DNA of 21,583 nucleotides from a virus: IMG/VR virus record IMGVR_UViG_3300025168_010883, positions 1 through 21,583 of that record; one strand, 5' to 3'. This document shows positions 13,003 to 21,583 of the stretch, in pieces (position 1 is the stretch's first letter; the number at the start of each line of letters is the position of its first letter). The notes under the pieces are model-generated. The model had not been told where the DNA came from, ran no database searches, and worked only from the letters and a program-made list of their open reading frames with translations. The translations under genes were made by a program, and so were the position numbers.

Positions 13003-15072
13003 ATGCCAAAATATAACATAGAATTAGGAAACGGTGAAATATATAGTGTACCAGCTGATAATAGAGTTTTAGCTATTAGAACTGCACAATCTGCTGCTGC
13101 TAGATTTGGAACTTTTTTAAGAAGCGTAGAGATAGCTCCAGGTGAAACTCCACCTTCAATACCCTTTGAAGCAGATGAATTATCTGTTACACCAACTGCA
13201 GGTGATATTACACAACAAGTGCAAACACAAACTCAAACTCTTCCAAGTACACCATTACCAGATCCTGTATTTGGTGGAAGTAGTGGTAGTGCAAGTAATG
13301 AACTTTCTTTTGGGGGTCCTTTGGGTGGCTCAATAGGTGCTCTTGGTGGTATGTCAGAAACAGAAAAAGCAATGTTAGAAATTAAAAGGAGACGTTTTGA
13401 ACAGCTTGTGCAAACTTGGAACGATCCGTTTATTCTTAAAGCATACATAGCTGAAGCAAGTGAAAATCAAGCAAGACAATATTTATCTGAATTTGGTTAT
13501 GATAGTAGACAAATAGATATGTTTATAGATGCTGCAATGTCTATATCAGATGAAAAAGTTGTAGAGGCATATGAAGGTGCATCTGAAGAAGATAAAGACA
13601 AATTTGAGGCATCATCAGATCAAGGTGAAGAAGATGATTTTAAAGATGATGATGAAAAAGAATTAGAGATTAAAGAACTTAGTCCTGATGAAGATGGAGA
13701 TGGAGAAGATGGAGATGGAGAAGATGGAGATGGTGACAATCAAAGACGTGATGCAGATGATAAAATAGTTGGTATATTTCCAGCTGAAGATTATCCTCAA
13801 TCAAGTCTTGCAGAATTTTTAAATCGAGCAGGATATACTTTGCCAACTGATACTTCTGGCAGACCAATGCCTTTAGATGCTTTTTCAGCATTGCCAGGTT
13901 TTCCAGCTGAATTGCTAGATCCATCAAATTTATTTATTAGAATTATTGAAGAACAAGATGTGTTTGATGATGATGGTGAGTTTGCAGGCACAGAACAAAT
14001 AGAAAGATTTGTTCCTAATCCTGCTTTAGAAGCAGCCTTAGAATTGTATGGTAGAGAAATAGGATTAAGAAGTAATTTAGCAGGTGAAGCAAATGCTTTA
14101 GTTCAAGCACAAATATCTGCAACAGGTGGTGTTTTACCAGGACCTGCAAGTAATTTGTCAACTGATGATTTTAATTCTTTAGCAGCTAATCTTAGAACTA
14201 TATCATCAACAGGTGGTAGATTAACTTCTGATTTAAAAACAGTTGATGGCAGAACACGATTAGTTGAAGAACTATCTCCATTAGCAAAACAAGACTTAAC
14301 TCAAGAAGTTTTAAGGCAAACAGGTGGCAGAGTAGGTGGATACTTTGATGCACAAGGTAAATTTATTGAAGGAGAAACCTTTGAGCAATTTATAGCAGAT
14401 CAAAGACGTGAGTCTGAAATGGCACAGCAAAGAGATTTAGAAAGAATACAAGCACAAAATGTACCTAACTTGTTTAATTCTCAAATAAACGCACAACAAA
14501 ACGAAGCTCAAAGAAGGCAAGGTCTCCTTAGTCAAATTACAGGTATATATCAAAACCCTACACAGCTGGCTGCAATAGTACAGGCAGGTGGCGGACCATT
14601 GTTACAATTACAGCAAGAGTTAGCTAATCAACCTGGCATGCCAATAGCACCAGGAATGCAAACACCTACACCTATGTCTCAACAGACATCTACTATTGGT
14701 ACTGGTGGAACATATTTAGATGAAAACTTTGTACCTCCATCAGGTTTAACATTAGATGAGTACATAGCTACGCTTTCTCCAGAACAAAGAATAACGCAGC
14801 CAACTACTCCTATTACACAAACAGGAACTACTGGGCAACCACCAACTCCAGTATCTACATTTCTTCCTGTAGTGCAAGGTTATAATCCTAGACTAAACGA
14901 AGCAGCATTTAATGAGCTTAATCCAATTCAACAGCAACAAGCATATGGTTCTGCTGCGGTATTTGGAAAAACACCAGAAGAAGTAAGAGATGATTTGCTA
15001 GATTACACTCCAGGGCAACAAAGTTCACCTTTATATGGTGTAGGTGGCACAACTCAAACATTAGGAAGATAA
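13003..15072 (+). CDS. large acidic, repeat-containing virion protein
   Basis: The 689-aa protein follows the 58-aa gene by two bases. It has a small folded-looking N-terminus (residues 1-45), a Thr/Gln/Pro/Gly-rich linker (about 46-116), a helical block (about 118-190), a very acidic stretch (about 207-254) with three DGDGE-type repeats, further mixed domains, and a Gln/Pro/Thr-rich C-terminus (about 550-689). This layout suits a structural protein injected with or attached to the DNA channel, but no family is recognised. Codons are A/T-ending, unlike the leftward genes. Confidence 0.6.
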   Translation: MPKYNIELGNGEIYSVPADNRVLAIRTAQSAAARFGTFLRSVEIAPGETPPSIPFEADELSVTPTAGDITQQVQTQTQTLPSTPLPDPVFGGSSGSASNELSFGGPLGGSIGALGGMSETEKAMLEIKRRRFEQLVQTWNDPFILKAYIAEASENQARQYLSEFGYDSRQIDMFIDAAMSISDEKVVEAYEGASEEDKDKFEASSDQGEEDDFKDDDEKELEIKELSPDEDGDGEDGDGEDGDGDNQRRDADDKIVGIFPAEDYPQSSLAEFLNRAGYTLPTDTSGRPMPLDAFSALPGFPAELLDPSNLFIRIIEEQDVFDDDGEFAGTEQIERFVPNPALEAALELYGREIGLRSNLAGEANALVQAQISATGGVLPGPASNLSTDDFNSLAANLRTISSTGGRLTSDLKTVDGRTRLVEELSPLAKQDLTQEVLRQTGGRVGGYFDAQGKFIEGETFEQFIADQRRESEMAQQRDLERIQAQNVPNLFNSQINAQQNEAQRRQGLLSQITGIYQNPTQLAAIVQAGGGPLLQLQQELANQPGMPIAPGMQTPTPMSQQTSTIGTGGTYLDENFVPPSGLTLDEYIATLSPEQRITQPTTPITQTGTTGQPPTPVSTFLPVVQGYNPRLNEAAFNELNPIQQQQAYGSAAVFGKTPEEVRDDLLDYTPGQQSSPLYGVGGTTQTLGR
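13690..13734 (+). repeat. three 15-bp tandem repeats encoding EDGDG
   Basis: GAAGATGGAGATGGA is repeated three times in a row, the last copy with one change, within the acidic part of the 689-aa gene. The encoded DxDG pattern resembles calcium-binding loops such as those in thrombospondin type 3 repeats. In-frame expansion by slippage is the likely origin. Confidence 0.85.
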
Positions 15073-18000
15073 ATGGTATCAGGTCCAAGTTTTAATAATA
15101 ATAATTTAAGAAGATTACTTCAAGCAAAAAAAAATAAAAAGCTTGCAGAGGAAGCAATGGCTATTGCTGATGAACAATCAAAAGAAGTAATACCAGCTAG
15201 TGAAGAAGTAATTCAACAAGCAAATCAACCAACACCTAATACTCCGTTAGATAACCCTGGATTTTTTTCAAGGCTAGGTAAAACAGCTTTAGATAAGTTA
15301 GCAGCTCCTGGTGAAGTGGGGGCAGGTATAGCTTTTGATTTATTTGATAGAGATTTTACAAAAAGAAGAAATGAGCTTCAAACACAAACACCAGAAAAAG
15401 GTTTATTTGATTATTTTTCATCAACAAGAAAAGCATATAAAGAATTAGATTTGCCATTAAAATATAGCTTGCCACTAGAAATAGGATTAGATCCGCTTAC
15501 ATACATTCCAGGATTTGGTGCTTTAAAAGCAATAACTGGTATTGGTAAAGGTGCAAAAGCTACGCAAAAAATTGTAAAACTACAAACAGCTATAGATTTT
15601 GACCAAGCAATTAAAGTTTCAGGCGAACAAATAATTAATGAAGGAAAAAAAGGAATAACTGGCAAAATAACAGATTCTGGTCCATTGTCTTGGGTCTTAG
15701 AAACAGCTAGAGGTAAAGGTATAAATCTTGATTACGAAAATCTTACTGATAGAAGTTTAATGCAGCATATGAATATGGGTTCAAAAATAGACAGTATGTC
15801 ATCAGCTAATAAAGCAAAAATGTCAGGTATAAAAAATTGGAATCAATATTTAAACGCAGAAAACGGATTAATAACAGGTACAGATACTGCTTTAGATAAT
15901 AGAGCTATATTTGGTGCGTTAGAAGATGTATTTGATGTAAGTCCATATGTTAAAAATACAGATGTTGTAGATTGGGACGATATAGCTAAAAAAATAACAA
16001 AAAATGAAAATGAGACTTGGATTAATGTTTTATCTACAGATTTAGATAATGTAATAAGTAAAGTTGTAAATAAAGAATTAATAAAAAATGGTGAATTAGC
16101 TGGTAAATTAACTAAAGATAATATTAGAAGCTTAGGTCAAATGTTTAAAGGGTTTCAAGAACTTGGTGAGCAAGCTGTAAAAAATGGTGTAGACCTAAAA
16201 CTAATTACTGGTGTTCCATATTTAAGTAGAAGAATTTTATCTAGAAATGCTGATGAAGTTGTAAGAGTTAGAACAGGCAAACTAGGAAGTAAAAAATCAT
16301 CTCAAAAAACTAGAAAGTTTAATGATCCAACTACATATCAAGAAACATTAGATGCTGCTGTAAAAGGTGGAAGTGTTAAATACATGAATGATCTTTCTAG
16401 TGTTTACGAGTTATATTCTAAAGATATGTATAAAGCAATGAATGACAATGTGTTACGTAAAAATTTAGATAATTTAGCTTTAACCGATAAATTTGACAAT
16501 GTTTTTTTTGATGCTGGTAATTTAGATAAATTAAATAAATTAAGCAATAAAATATCTAAAACTAAAAAGGTTACAGTAGAAGATATAAGAAAATTAAGAA
16601 ATCTTGGTTATGTTAATTTAGCTGAAGTAGCTGAAAAAGGTGACGTTTTAAAATTATTAAAAAATAAAGAAACTTTAGTTCAAAAACTATTAAAAAATGG
16701 TACAAGTGCAAAAGTATTTGAAGATACAACTGGTAAAAAATTACCACCAGAATTTAATGGTTTTTTCTTTACAGGCAAAGGTGCTGAAAAAATGGCTAGT
16801 AAATATAGAGCATTAACAGGTTTGAAAGATGATACAGATTTTGTAAGTTTGGCAGCTAAAAACTTTGACGCAGTTGGTAGCGGATTACGTGTTTTAAAAA
16901 CTGGGTTTGACTTTGGTTTTTCTTTACTTCAAGGTTTGCCTACTTTAGCTAGAGCATGGTATGACCCGAAAGCATTATCTCAATGGGGATCATCTGTAAA
17001 AAATGGTTTTAAAGTATTGTTTCAACCTGATGCTGTAGATAATTTTATGAACGAAATGAGAGATACTTTTGTAAAAACTATAGATGGTGACGAAATAAGC
17101 TTATTAGATGAATTTGTAATGGGTGGTGGAGAACTTGGAGAATATGCTACAGATATATATAGAGGTAAATCATCTGTTGCAAAAGGATTAGAAAAATTTG
17201 GAAGTGTTGGTGTTGGAGCAGGTAAAATATTTCAAAATGCTTTAGCGCCATTTGAAAGAAGCTTTCAATTTTCTTCTGATGTATTAAGACTAAAAGGTTA
17301 TCAATATATGAGAAATACAGTTTACAATAATGCTCCAGACGGAAAGCAAGCAGATGCAATAAAAGGTCTTTTAGCTTTTTTAAATAAATCAACAGGTGCA
17401 TTAAATCCAGCAGCAGCGGGTATTCCAGTTAATCAACAAGCTATTGAAAGAGGGTTTGTATTTTTTTCTCCAAGGTACACAAGAGCAAGTTTTTCATTAA
17501 TAGCTGATGCTGTTGGTCGTGGTGGCATACAAGGAGCAGAAGCCAGAAAATCATTAGTTGGTATGGCAGGTTTTGGAATAGGTACTTATGTAACCGCAGC
17601 AGCAGCTTTAGGTCAAGAAGCTGAATTAGATCCTAGATCAAGTAAATTTATGACAGTAGAAATAAATGGTAACAGAGTAGGACTTGGTTCTTTTTGGATG
17701 AGTTTTGCAAGATTTGTAGCTAAAACGGCTGATATGGCATTTAACGAAGAAAATATGATGGAAGAAATGAGAACGAATCCAATATTTGCATATTTAAGAG
17801 GAAGAACATCTCCTGCTACAGGATTAGCATATGAAATATTTACAGGACAAGATTATTTAGGTAAAGAATTTGAAAATGGATTAGATTATGCAAAACATAT
17901 TGGAACAAGTATGTTGCCTTTGGCAGTTGAAGGTGCAATATTAGATGATGGATATAAAAGTATAGGAGAAAGAGCAGCAGGATTTGTACCAGAATTACTT

Positions 18001-19014
18001 GGTATGAGGGTAAGACCAAAAAGTATTTGGGAAAGAAGAACATCTGAAAGAGATATGTTAGCTATTCAAGAATTTAATAAAAAATGGACAGACCTAAATA
18101 CACAACAACGAAAAAAACTAACAACAAGTTCGCAAAGCTTACAAGCTTTTGATTTAGAAGCTAAAAAACTTTCAGCTCAAAGAGGTAATGAATTTCAAGG
18201 TAAACTTGAAAATTATTATAATGAACAAGAAAGAATACAAATTAAATATAAAAAACAAATTGAAATTGGTATAGCTGAAATGAAAATTGGCGAATTTCAA
18301 CCACGAGATTTTAGAAACGAAACAGTAAAAAGTGCTAATGCTGCAAAAAGAAATGATTATAAAAATCTAAATGAAAGATTATTAGATGATGATAAATTTT
18401 CTCAAGTACAAGATTATTTTGATGAACAATCTAAAGCATTTAGTGCTGATGCACAAATTGAGGACATTGCATATAGAGAGTATTTATCAGATGTAGTAAC
18501 AGCAGATTTTGATACTCCAAGAGGATATAATTTTAAAGCAAGAGAACGTGCAGAAGAAAATTTTAAACAAAAATGGGGTACAGAATATTTTAATTATGCA
18601 GTTGACACATTACAAACAGGTGCATATTTACCTGATATTTTAAATGAATATTATCAAGCTAGAGAAAAATATGAATTTTTTTGGATTGCTTCAGAACAAG
18701 CAGTAATTGAAAATCAAGAAAATCCTGAAATAGCACAACAATTAAGAGATGCTTATTTAGATGCAACAGATTCTGAAAGAATAGGTATGGAGGATAGATT
18801 TGAAGGATTAAGTGAAATTAATCAATCAATAAGTAATACTAAAAAAGAACTTAGAAAAATAGATCCAGGATTAGATGCTTTTCTTTTTAGATGGGGTTAT
18901 TACAATAATTTACTTCATAAAGATAATAAAAATGAAGAAGATTTTTGGAATAAGATAGAACCTATTGATTTAGAAATATATAATACAGGACTTGTTGACT
19001 TTACTGACCTATAA
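15073..19014 (+). CDS. very large internal virion / polyvalent-type protein (1313 aa)
   Basis: The ATG follows the previous stop directly, without a clear ribosome site, so translation is probably coupled. The 1313-aa protein has a charged N-terminus, a long middle part, a hydrophobic Gly/Ala helix (about 828-847) and a region with NPIFAYLRGRTSP (902-914) followed by GQDYLGKEF (925-933). That pattern, R-G/S-K/R-x-S-P then G-x-D-x-x-G-K, is one I associate with large polyvalent and internal virion proteins of phages, which enter the host with the DNA. Residues about 1000-1313 are charged, helical and probably coiled. Enzymatic domains were looked for and not seen. Position among head genes supports a virion role. 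Confidence 0.65.
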   Translation: MVSGPSFNNNNLRRLLQAKKNKKLAEEAMAIADEQSKEVIPASEEVIQQANQPTPNTPLDNPGFFSRLGKTALDKLAAPGEVGAGIAFDLFDRDFTKRRNELQTQTPEKGLFDYFSSTRKAYKELDLPLKYSLPLEIGLDPLTYIPGFGALKAITGIGKGAKATQKIVKLQTAIDFDQAIKVSGEQIINEGKKGITGKITDSGPLSWVLETARGKGINLDYENLTDRSLMQHMNMGSKIDSMSSANKAKMSGIKNWNQYLNAENGLITGTDTALDNRAIFGALEDVFDVSPYVKNTDVVDWDDIAKKITKNENETWINVLSTDLDNVISKVVNKELIKNGELAGKLTKDNIRSLGQMFKGFQELGEQAVKNGVDLKLITGVPYLSRRILSRNADEVVRVRTGKLGSKKSSQKTRKFNDPTTYQETLDAAVKGGSVKYMNDLSSVYELYSKDMYKAMNDNVLRKNLDNLALTDKFDNVFFDAGNLDKLNKLSNKISKTKKVTVEDIRKLRNLGYVNLAEVAEKGDVLKLLKNKETLVQKLLKNGTSAKVFEDTTGKKLPPEFNGFFFTGKGAEKMASKYRALTGLKDDTDFVSLAAKNFDAVGSGLRVLKTGFDFGFSLLQGLPTLARAWYDPKALSQWGSSVKNGFKVLFQPDAVDNFMNEMRDTFVKTIDGDEISLLDEFVMGGGELGEYATDIYRGKSSVAKGLEKFGSVGVGAGKIFQNALAPFERSFQFSSDVLRLKGYQYMRNTVYNNAPDGKQADAIKGLLAFLNKSTGALNPAAAGIPVNQQAIERGFVFFSPRYTRASFSLIADAVGRGGIQGAEARKSLVGMAGFGIGTYVTAAAALGQEAELDPRSSKFMTVEINGNRVGLGSFWMSFARFVAKTADMAFNEENMMEEMRTNPIFAYLRGRTSPATGLAYEIFTGQDYLGKEFENGLDYAKHIGTSMLPLAVEGAILDDGYKSIGERAAGFVPELLGMRVRPKSIWERRTSERDMLAIQEFNKKWTDLNTQQRKKLTTSSQSLQAFDLEAKKLSAQRGNEFQGKLENYYNEQERIQIKYKKQIEIGIAEMKIGEFQPRDFRNETVKSANAAKRNDYKNLNERLLDDDKFSQVQDYFDEQSKAFSADAQIEDIAYREYLSDVVTADFDTPRGYNFKARERAEENFKQKWGTEYFNYAVDTLQTGAYLPDILNEYYQAREKYEFFWIASEQAVIENQENPEIAQQLRDAYLDATDSERIGMEDRFEGLSEINQSISNTKKELRKIDPGLDAFLFRWGYYNNLLHKDNKNEEDFWNKIEPIDLEIYNTGLVDFTDL

Positions 19015-19073
19015 ATGGTATCTTGTTAAAAACGCACAAGGTTGCGTAAAAAGATATAGGAGTTAAGGCAACT

Positions 19074-19880
19074 ATGGAAGAAAACGAAGTTAAGGCTTCA
19101 CCAGAACAAGAACCTGTTACGGCAGAAGTAGAAGAAAAAATAGCTGAACAGATACTAGAAGAAGCTAACACACCAATAGAAGCTCAAGGGCAACTAGAGG
19201 AACCACAATCTAAAAATTTATCATCTAATGATATTGCTGAATTAACAGCCAAAGCTGCGGCAGATGCTACAGAAAAAGCTCTTAATTCTTTTCAAGGAAA
19301 GTTTGCCAATCATAGTGCAAGTCAGCAAAAAGAATTGCAGGAAATGATTGAAGCAAGGTTAAAACCTGTTATAGATTGGACGGAAAAGGTTGAACAGGCA
19401 CAAGTAGAACAACTTGATCCTGAACAACAGGTGGAATACTATAAAAGTAAGTTACAGCAAAAACAGGAAGTGCCAGCGGAGCCTCAAGTAAAAAATGAGC
19501 CGACCGCAGAGCAAAAAATGTTAGCTGATACTACTAGACAATTAATTCAAGACAACAGTCTTGATTTAACAGAGTTTGATGACAGAATATGGAAGGGTTG
19601 GGATCAAAATATGACACCAGGGCAATTAGTTGCTTTGGCAAATAAAAATATCCTAGCAATTAAAAATGCTAAACAACCAGCCAAAGCTGCTCCACAATCT
19701 CAGGAAACACCAACTGATTCAGCTCCACCTACAACAGCAGGAGCGCCAAAAACGGGAACTGCTGGCAGGGTTACAACTATAAGTGATCTTTCACAGATGA
19801 TGGCAAGTGGAAAAATAGATTCAACACAGTATCGTGAAGCAAAAAAAGATATAAAAAATAAAGGCTTTACAAGTTTTTAA
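19074..19880 (+). CDS. putative capsid scaffolding protein
   Basis: The 268-aa protein lies just before the major capsid gene, the usual place for the scaffold that guides prohead assembly and then leaves. It is highly charged and mostly helical: an acidic N-terminus rich in Glu (residues 1-50), coiled-coil-like helices at about 55-155, a Pro/Thr/Ala-rich linker (about 200-235) and a basic, helical C-terminus (about 237-268), as in scaffolds that bind coat protein by their C-terminal end. AGGAG and AAGG both occur upstream of the ATG. No protease motif was found. Confidence 0.75.
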   Translation: MEENEVKASPEQEPVTAEVEEKIAEQILEEANTPIEAQGQLEEPQSKNLSSNDIAELTAKAAADATEKALNSFQGKFANHSASQQKELQEMIEARLKPVIDWTEKVEQAQVEQLDPEQQVEYYKSKLQQKQEVPAEPQVKNEPTAEQKMLADTTRQLIQDNSLDLTEFDDRIWKGWDQNMTPGQLVALANKNILAIKNAKQPAKAAPQSQETPTDSAPPTTAGAPKTGTAGRVTTISDLSQMMASGKIDSTQYREAKKDIKNKGFTSF

Positions 19881-19902
19881 TTAGCAAAAAGGATTGAATA
19901 AA

Positions 19903-20799
19903 ATGGCAAGTGGTTTAACACTATCAGCTAGTTCAAGTCTTTCAGATATGTCAAGTATTGTTATTGCTAACGCAATTTCAAACATTGAACCTGCTGGTCC
20001 AACAAACCAGTTAGTGGGCAGATATGATATACCTCAAGGTGCAAAATCAGTTAATATTCCAGTTTGGGGTAGAAACGATGCTGTAGCAGTTACAGAAGGT
20101 GTAGATATATCAGCTCCAGAGCAACTATCAGTTACCGTAGCAAGCATTACAGCTTCAGAACACGGTATAATGACATTTGTATCTGACAGACTTTCTAGAC
20201 AAAATAACGAAGATATACTTTCACATGTTGGTGAAGTACAAGGTGGAGCTTTAGGAAGATTATTAGAAAGTGATCTTACAGTTCTATTTGACAGTTTTTC
20301 TAACTCAATAGGTGCAGCAGACGCTATGCTAACTTATTATCACGTAGCAGGTGCTGTGTCTTTCTTAAAGACAGACAACAACGCTGACTACGGAATGGCT
20401 CCAGGTCAAGCTAGCGGTGTATTCCACCCAGAGCAGATCAGGGGATTTGTTCAGGAAGTATCTGGTATTCAAGGTGGAGGCACTACTGGTTTGGCTGCAC
20501 AGCCTATTCCAGCAGGTGTAACTGCCGATGTAATACAGAATTACTTTAGAGGAAATGAATCAGCATTTGGTGTTCCAATATACAGCTCAGGTGTATTAGC
20601 AAGACCTTCAGCATCATCTAAAGGTGCAATTTTTGTACCAAACGCAATAGCATTAGCTATGGCACATGAAATGGAAGCTGAAGAAGAAAGAGATGCCTCA
20701 TTAAGAGGTACTGAAATGGTGATGGTTGGTGAATGGGGAGAAGCTCAAGTAGCTGATCCTTGGGGTGTTGAAATGCTCGGTCTATCATCAGCAGTATAG
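19903..20799 (+). CDS. major capsid protein
   Basis: The start is the ATG at 19903 with AAGGA upstream; a TTG start at 19894 is unlikely. The 298-aa protein follows the scaffold, is of usual coat-protein size and has a matching composition: a helical N-terminal arm (residues 1-30), a region resembling the P-loop/E-loop strands of HK97-fold coats (SVNIPVWGRNDAVAVTEG, about 47-64), a long helix near 100-120, and a C-terminal AxxHEMEAEEERDASLRGT segment typical of A-domain or spine elements. Good GC-balanced, well-used codons fit high expression. The fold assignment is inference from order and pattern. Confidence 0.8.
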   Translation: MASGLTLSASSSLSDMSSIVIANAISNIEPAGPTNQLVGRYDIPQGAKSVNIPVWGRNDAVAVTEGVDISAPEQLSVTVASITASEHGIMTFVSDRLSRQNNEDILSHVGEVQGGALGRLLESDLTVLFDSFSNSIGAADAMLTYYHVAGAVSFLKTDNNADYGMAPGQASGVFHPEQIRGFVQEVSGIQGGGTTGLAAQPIPAGVTADVIQNYFRGNESAFGVPIYSSGVLARPSASSKGAIFVPNAIALAMAHEMEAEEERDASLRGTEMVMVGEWGEAQVADPWGVEMLGLSSAV

Positions 20800-20807
20800 G
20801 TAATTAA

Positions 20808-21131
20808 ATGACTATATCTAATCAAGATTTTCAAGTAAAAATGATTGAAAGCAATGAAGATCATCTTTATACAACAATTTATGATTCACTTAGTGGCGAT
20901 CCTTTTAGGGTAAGAACAGAACGAGTGGGATATCATTTATCGTTTACAAAAAAAAGGTCTAGGTTAGAACATAAACAATTAACTACCTATGGCGAAGCCA
21001 TACCAGCATTCGTCAAAACTAAAGAAGAAATTATTGGTTCTCCGCTTTCCAGCAAGGCTGATGGGGTTGCTCCTGTTAGTCAAGTTAAAGTTGGGAAACG
21101 AAGAAGGGGTAGGAGAGGTAAGAAGAAATGA
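20808..21131 (+). CDS. small protein with basic C-terminus downstream of the capsid gene
   Basis: The 107-aa protein begins nine bases after the capsid gene. Its C-terminus (about residues 92-107) is almost all Lys, Arg and Gly (VGKRRRGRRGKKK), so it probably binds DNA or RNA or contacts the packaged genome. The N-terminal part is a small mixed fold. Position suggests a head-completion or minor head protein. No family is recognised. Its stop overlaps the next ATG (ATGA). Confidence 0.7.
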   Translation: MTISNQDFQVKMIESNEDHLYTTIYDSLSGDPFRVRTERVGYHLSFTKKRSRLEHKQLTTYGEAIPAFVKTKEEIIGSPLSSKADGVAPVSQVKVGKRRRGRRGKKK

Positions 21132-21496
21132 CTATCTTATTAGACAGATGGGAAACCATCATTAAAGAGCTTAAGTTTGACAGTCGTTGGGCAAAAATCT
21201 TTGAGAAATATCTTGAAGATAACAACCTAAACGAACTGCCTGAACCTGATTGGTCTGATGATCCTACCATGGCTTACATATATCTTCCTGCACGATCCCT
21301 TGATGGGAAAAATGTTAGGTTAGATAGAACAAAAGCAAGAATGTTTCCAGAAAACATCGTTGGGTATCTTGAGAAAGGTGGTTTTATGAAGCTCCCTGCA
21401 AAGGTTGAAGCATCTAAAATTGAAGAGCAGCTCCCTAAGATGGAAACGGAGAAACCAAAACGTGAAAAAATTAAATTACCTAAAATAGGAGAATAA
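21128..21496 (+). CDS. putative head-completion or minor virion protein
   Basis: The 122-aa protein starts in the ATGA overlap with the preceding gene. It is charged, with a helical N-terminus (residues 1-33), a middle part with WSDDPTMAYIYLPARSL (42-58), and a Lys/Glu/Pro-rich tail (about 95-122). No family is recognised. Place and size fit a head-tail joining or neck protein, which is inference. Confidence 0.65.
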   Translation: MTILLDRWETIIKELKFDSRWAKIFEKYLEDNNLNELPEPDWSDDPTMAYIYLPARSLDGKNVRLDRTKARMFPENIVGYLEKGGFMKLPAKVEASKIEEQLPKMETEKPKREKIKLPKIGE

Positions 21497-21497
21497 A

Positions 21498-21583
21498 ATG
21501 ACTATAGGAACAGTACAATATGAAAGTTTTGGAGCTTTACAAACTTTCACAGGAGCAGGAGATTTTATTTGTTCTGCTTCTAC
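21498..21583 (+). CDS. hypothetical protein, N-terminal part (runs off the window)
   Basis: ATG 21498 follows the previous stop by one base and has AGGAG upstream, inside the end of the preceding gene. About 28 residues are visible (start MTIGTVQYESFGALQTFTG), a pattern of small polar and aromatic residues that suits a virion protein. Too short to identify. Confidence 0.6.
   Translation, partial: MTIGTVQYESFGALQTFTGAGDFICSAS

Noticed and set aside
19020-19060. Terminator between the 1313-aa gene and the scaffold gene
   Set aside because: ACGCA and TGCGT form only a five-base stem followed by A-rich, not T-rich, sequence on the plus strand.

Overview
The window is a stretch of a tailed double-stranded DNA phage genome. 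A head-assembly module (small and large terminase, portal, large virion proteins, scaffold, major capsid protein) is read rightward. A block of small and mid-sized early-type genes is read leftward. No integrase, DNA polymerase, lysis gene or tRNA is visible. Gene content and style (a CobS/CobT-like pair, a DUF2958 protein, AT-rich head genes with very large virion proteins) resemble uncultured marine phages. The host is probably an AT-rich marine bacterium, but nothing here fixes it. Both ends of the window cut through genes.

Left arm (1 to about 8000, minus strand). Read in transcription order, the first gene (7565-7996) has its own promoter-like site and a strong intrinsic terminator. Next comes a noncoding stretch (6988-7564) with nine iteron-like repeats of 16-17 bp beside AT-rich DNA, a candidate replication origin or regulator-binding array. 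A chain of small genes follows (5446-6987), mostly joined by ATGA overlaps: two hypotheticals, a possible frameshifted zinc-ribbon protein, a single-span membrane protein, a DUF2958 protein and a small basic protein. A second operon (660-5341) starts from a good sigma70-type promoter. It carries a 98-aa protein, a four-cysteine protein, an AAA+ ATPase of the CobS/MoxR type, a 65-aa protein, a CobT-like VWA protein and a 218-aa phage protein. A 577-bp noncoding region (83-659) follows, filled with ten degenerate GC-rich repeats. A further promoter then drives a gene that leaves the window.

Divergent junction (about 8000-8675). This noncoding region separates the two arms. It carries a perfect palindrome related to the iteron core, a short hairpin and a weak rightward promoter candidate.

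Right arm (8676-21583, plus strand). The order is putative small terminase, a 47-aa Cys/His mini-protein nested between the terminase genes, large terminase, portal, a 58-aa protein, a 689-aa acidic and repetitive virion protein, a 1313-aa polyvalent or internal-virion-type protein, scaffold, major capsid protein, two small probable head-completion genes and the start of another gene. Genes are packed tightly and often overlap by a few bases. The right arm, especially 13003-19014, is visibly richer in A/T and in A/T-ending codons than the left arm.

The observations most worth following are the phage CobS/CobT-like operon with its unexplained partner genes, the two different noncoding repeat arrays, and the apparent frameshift at 6549-6552.
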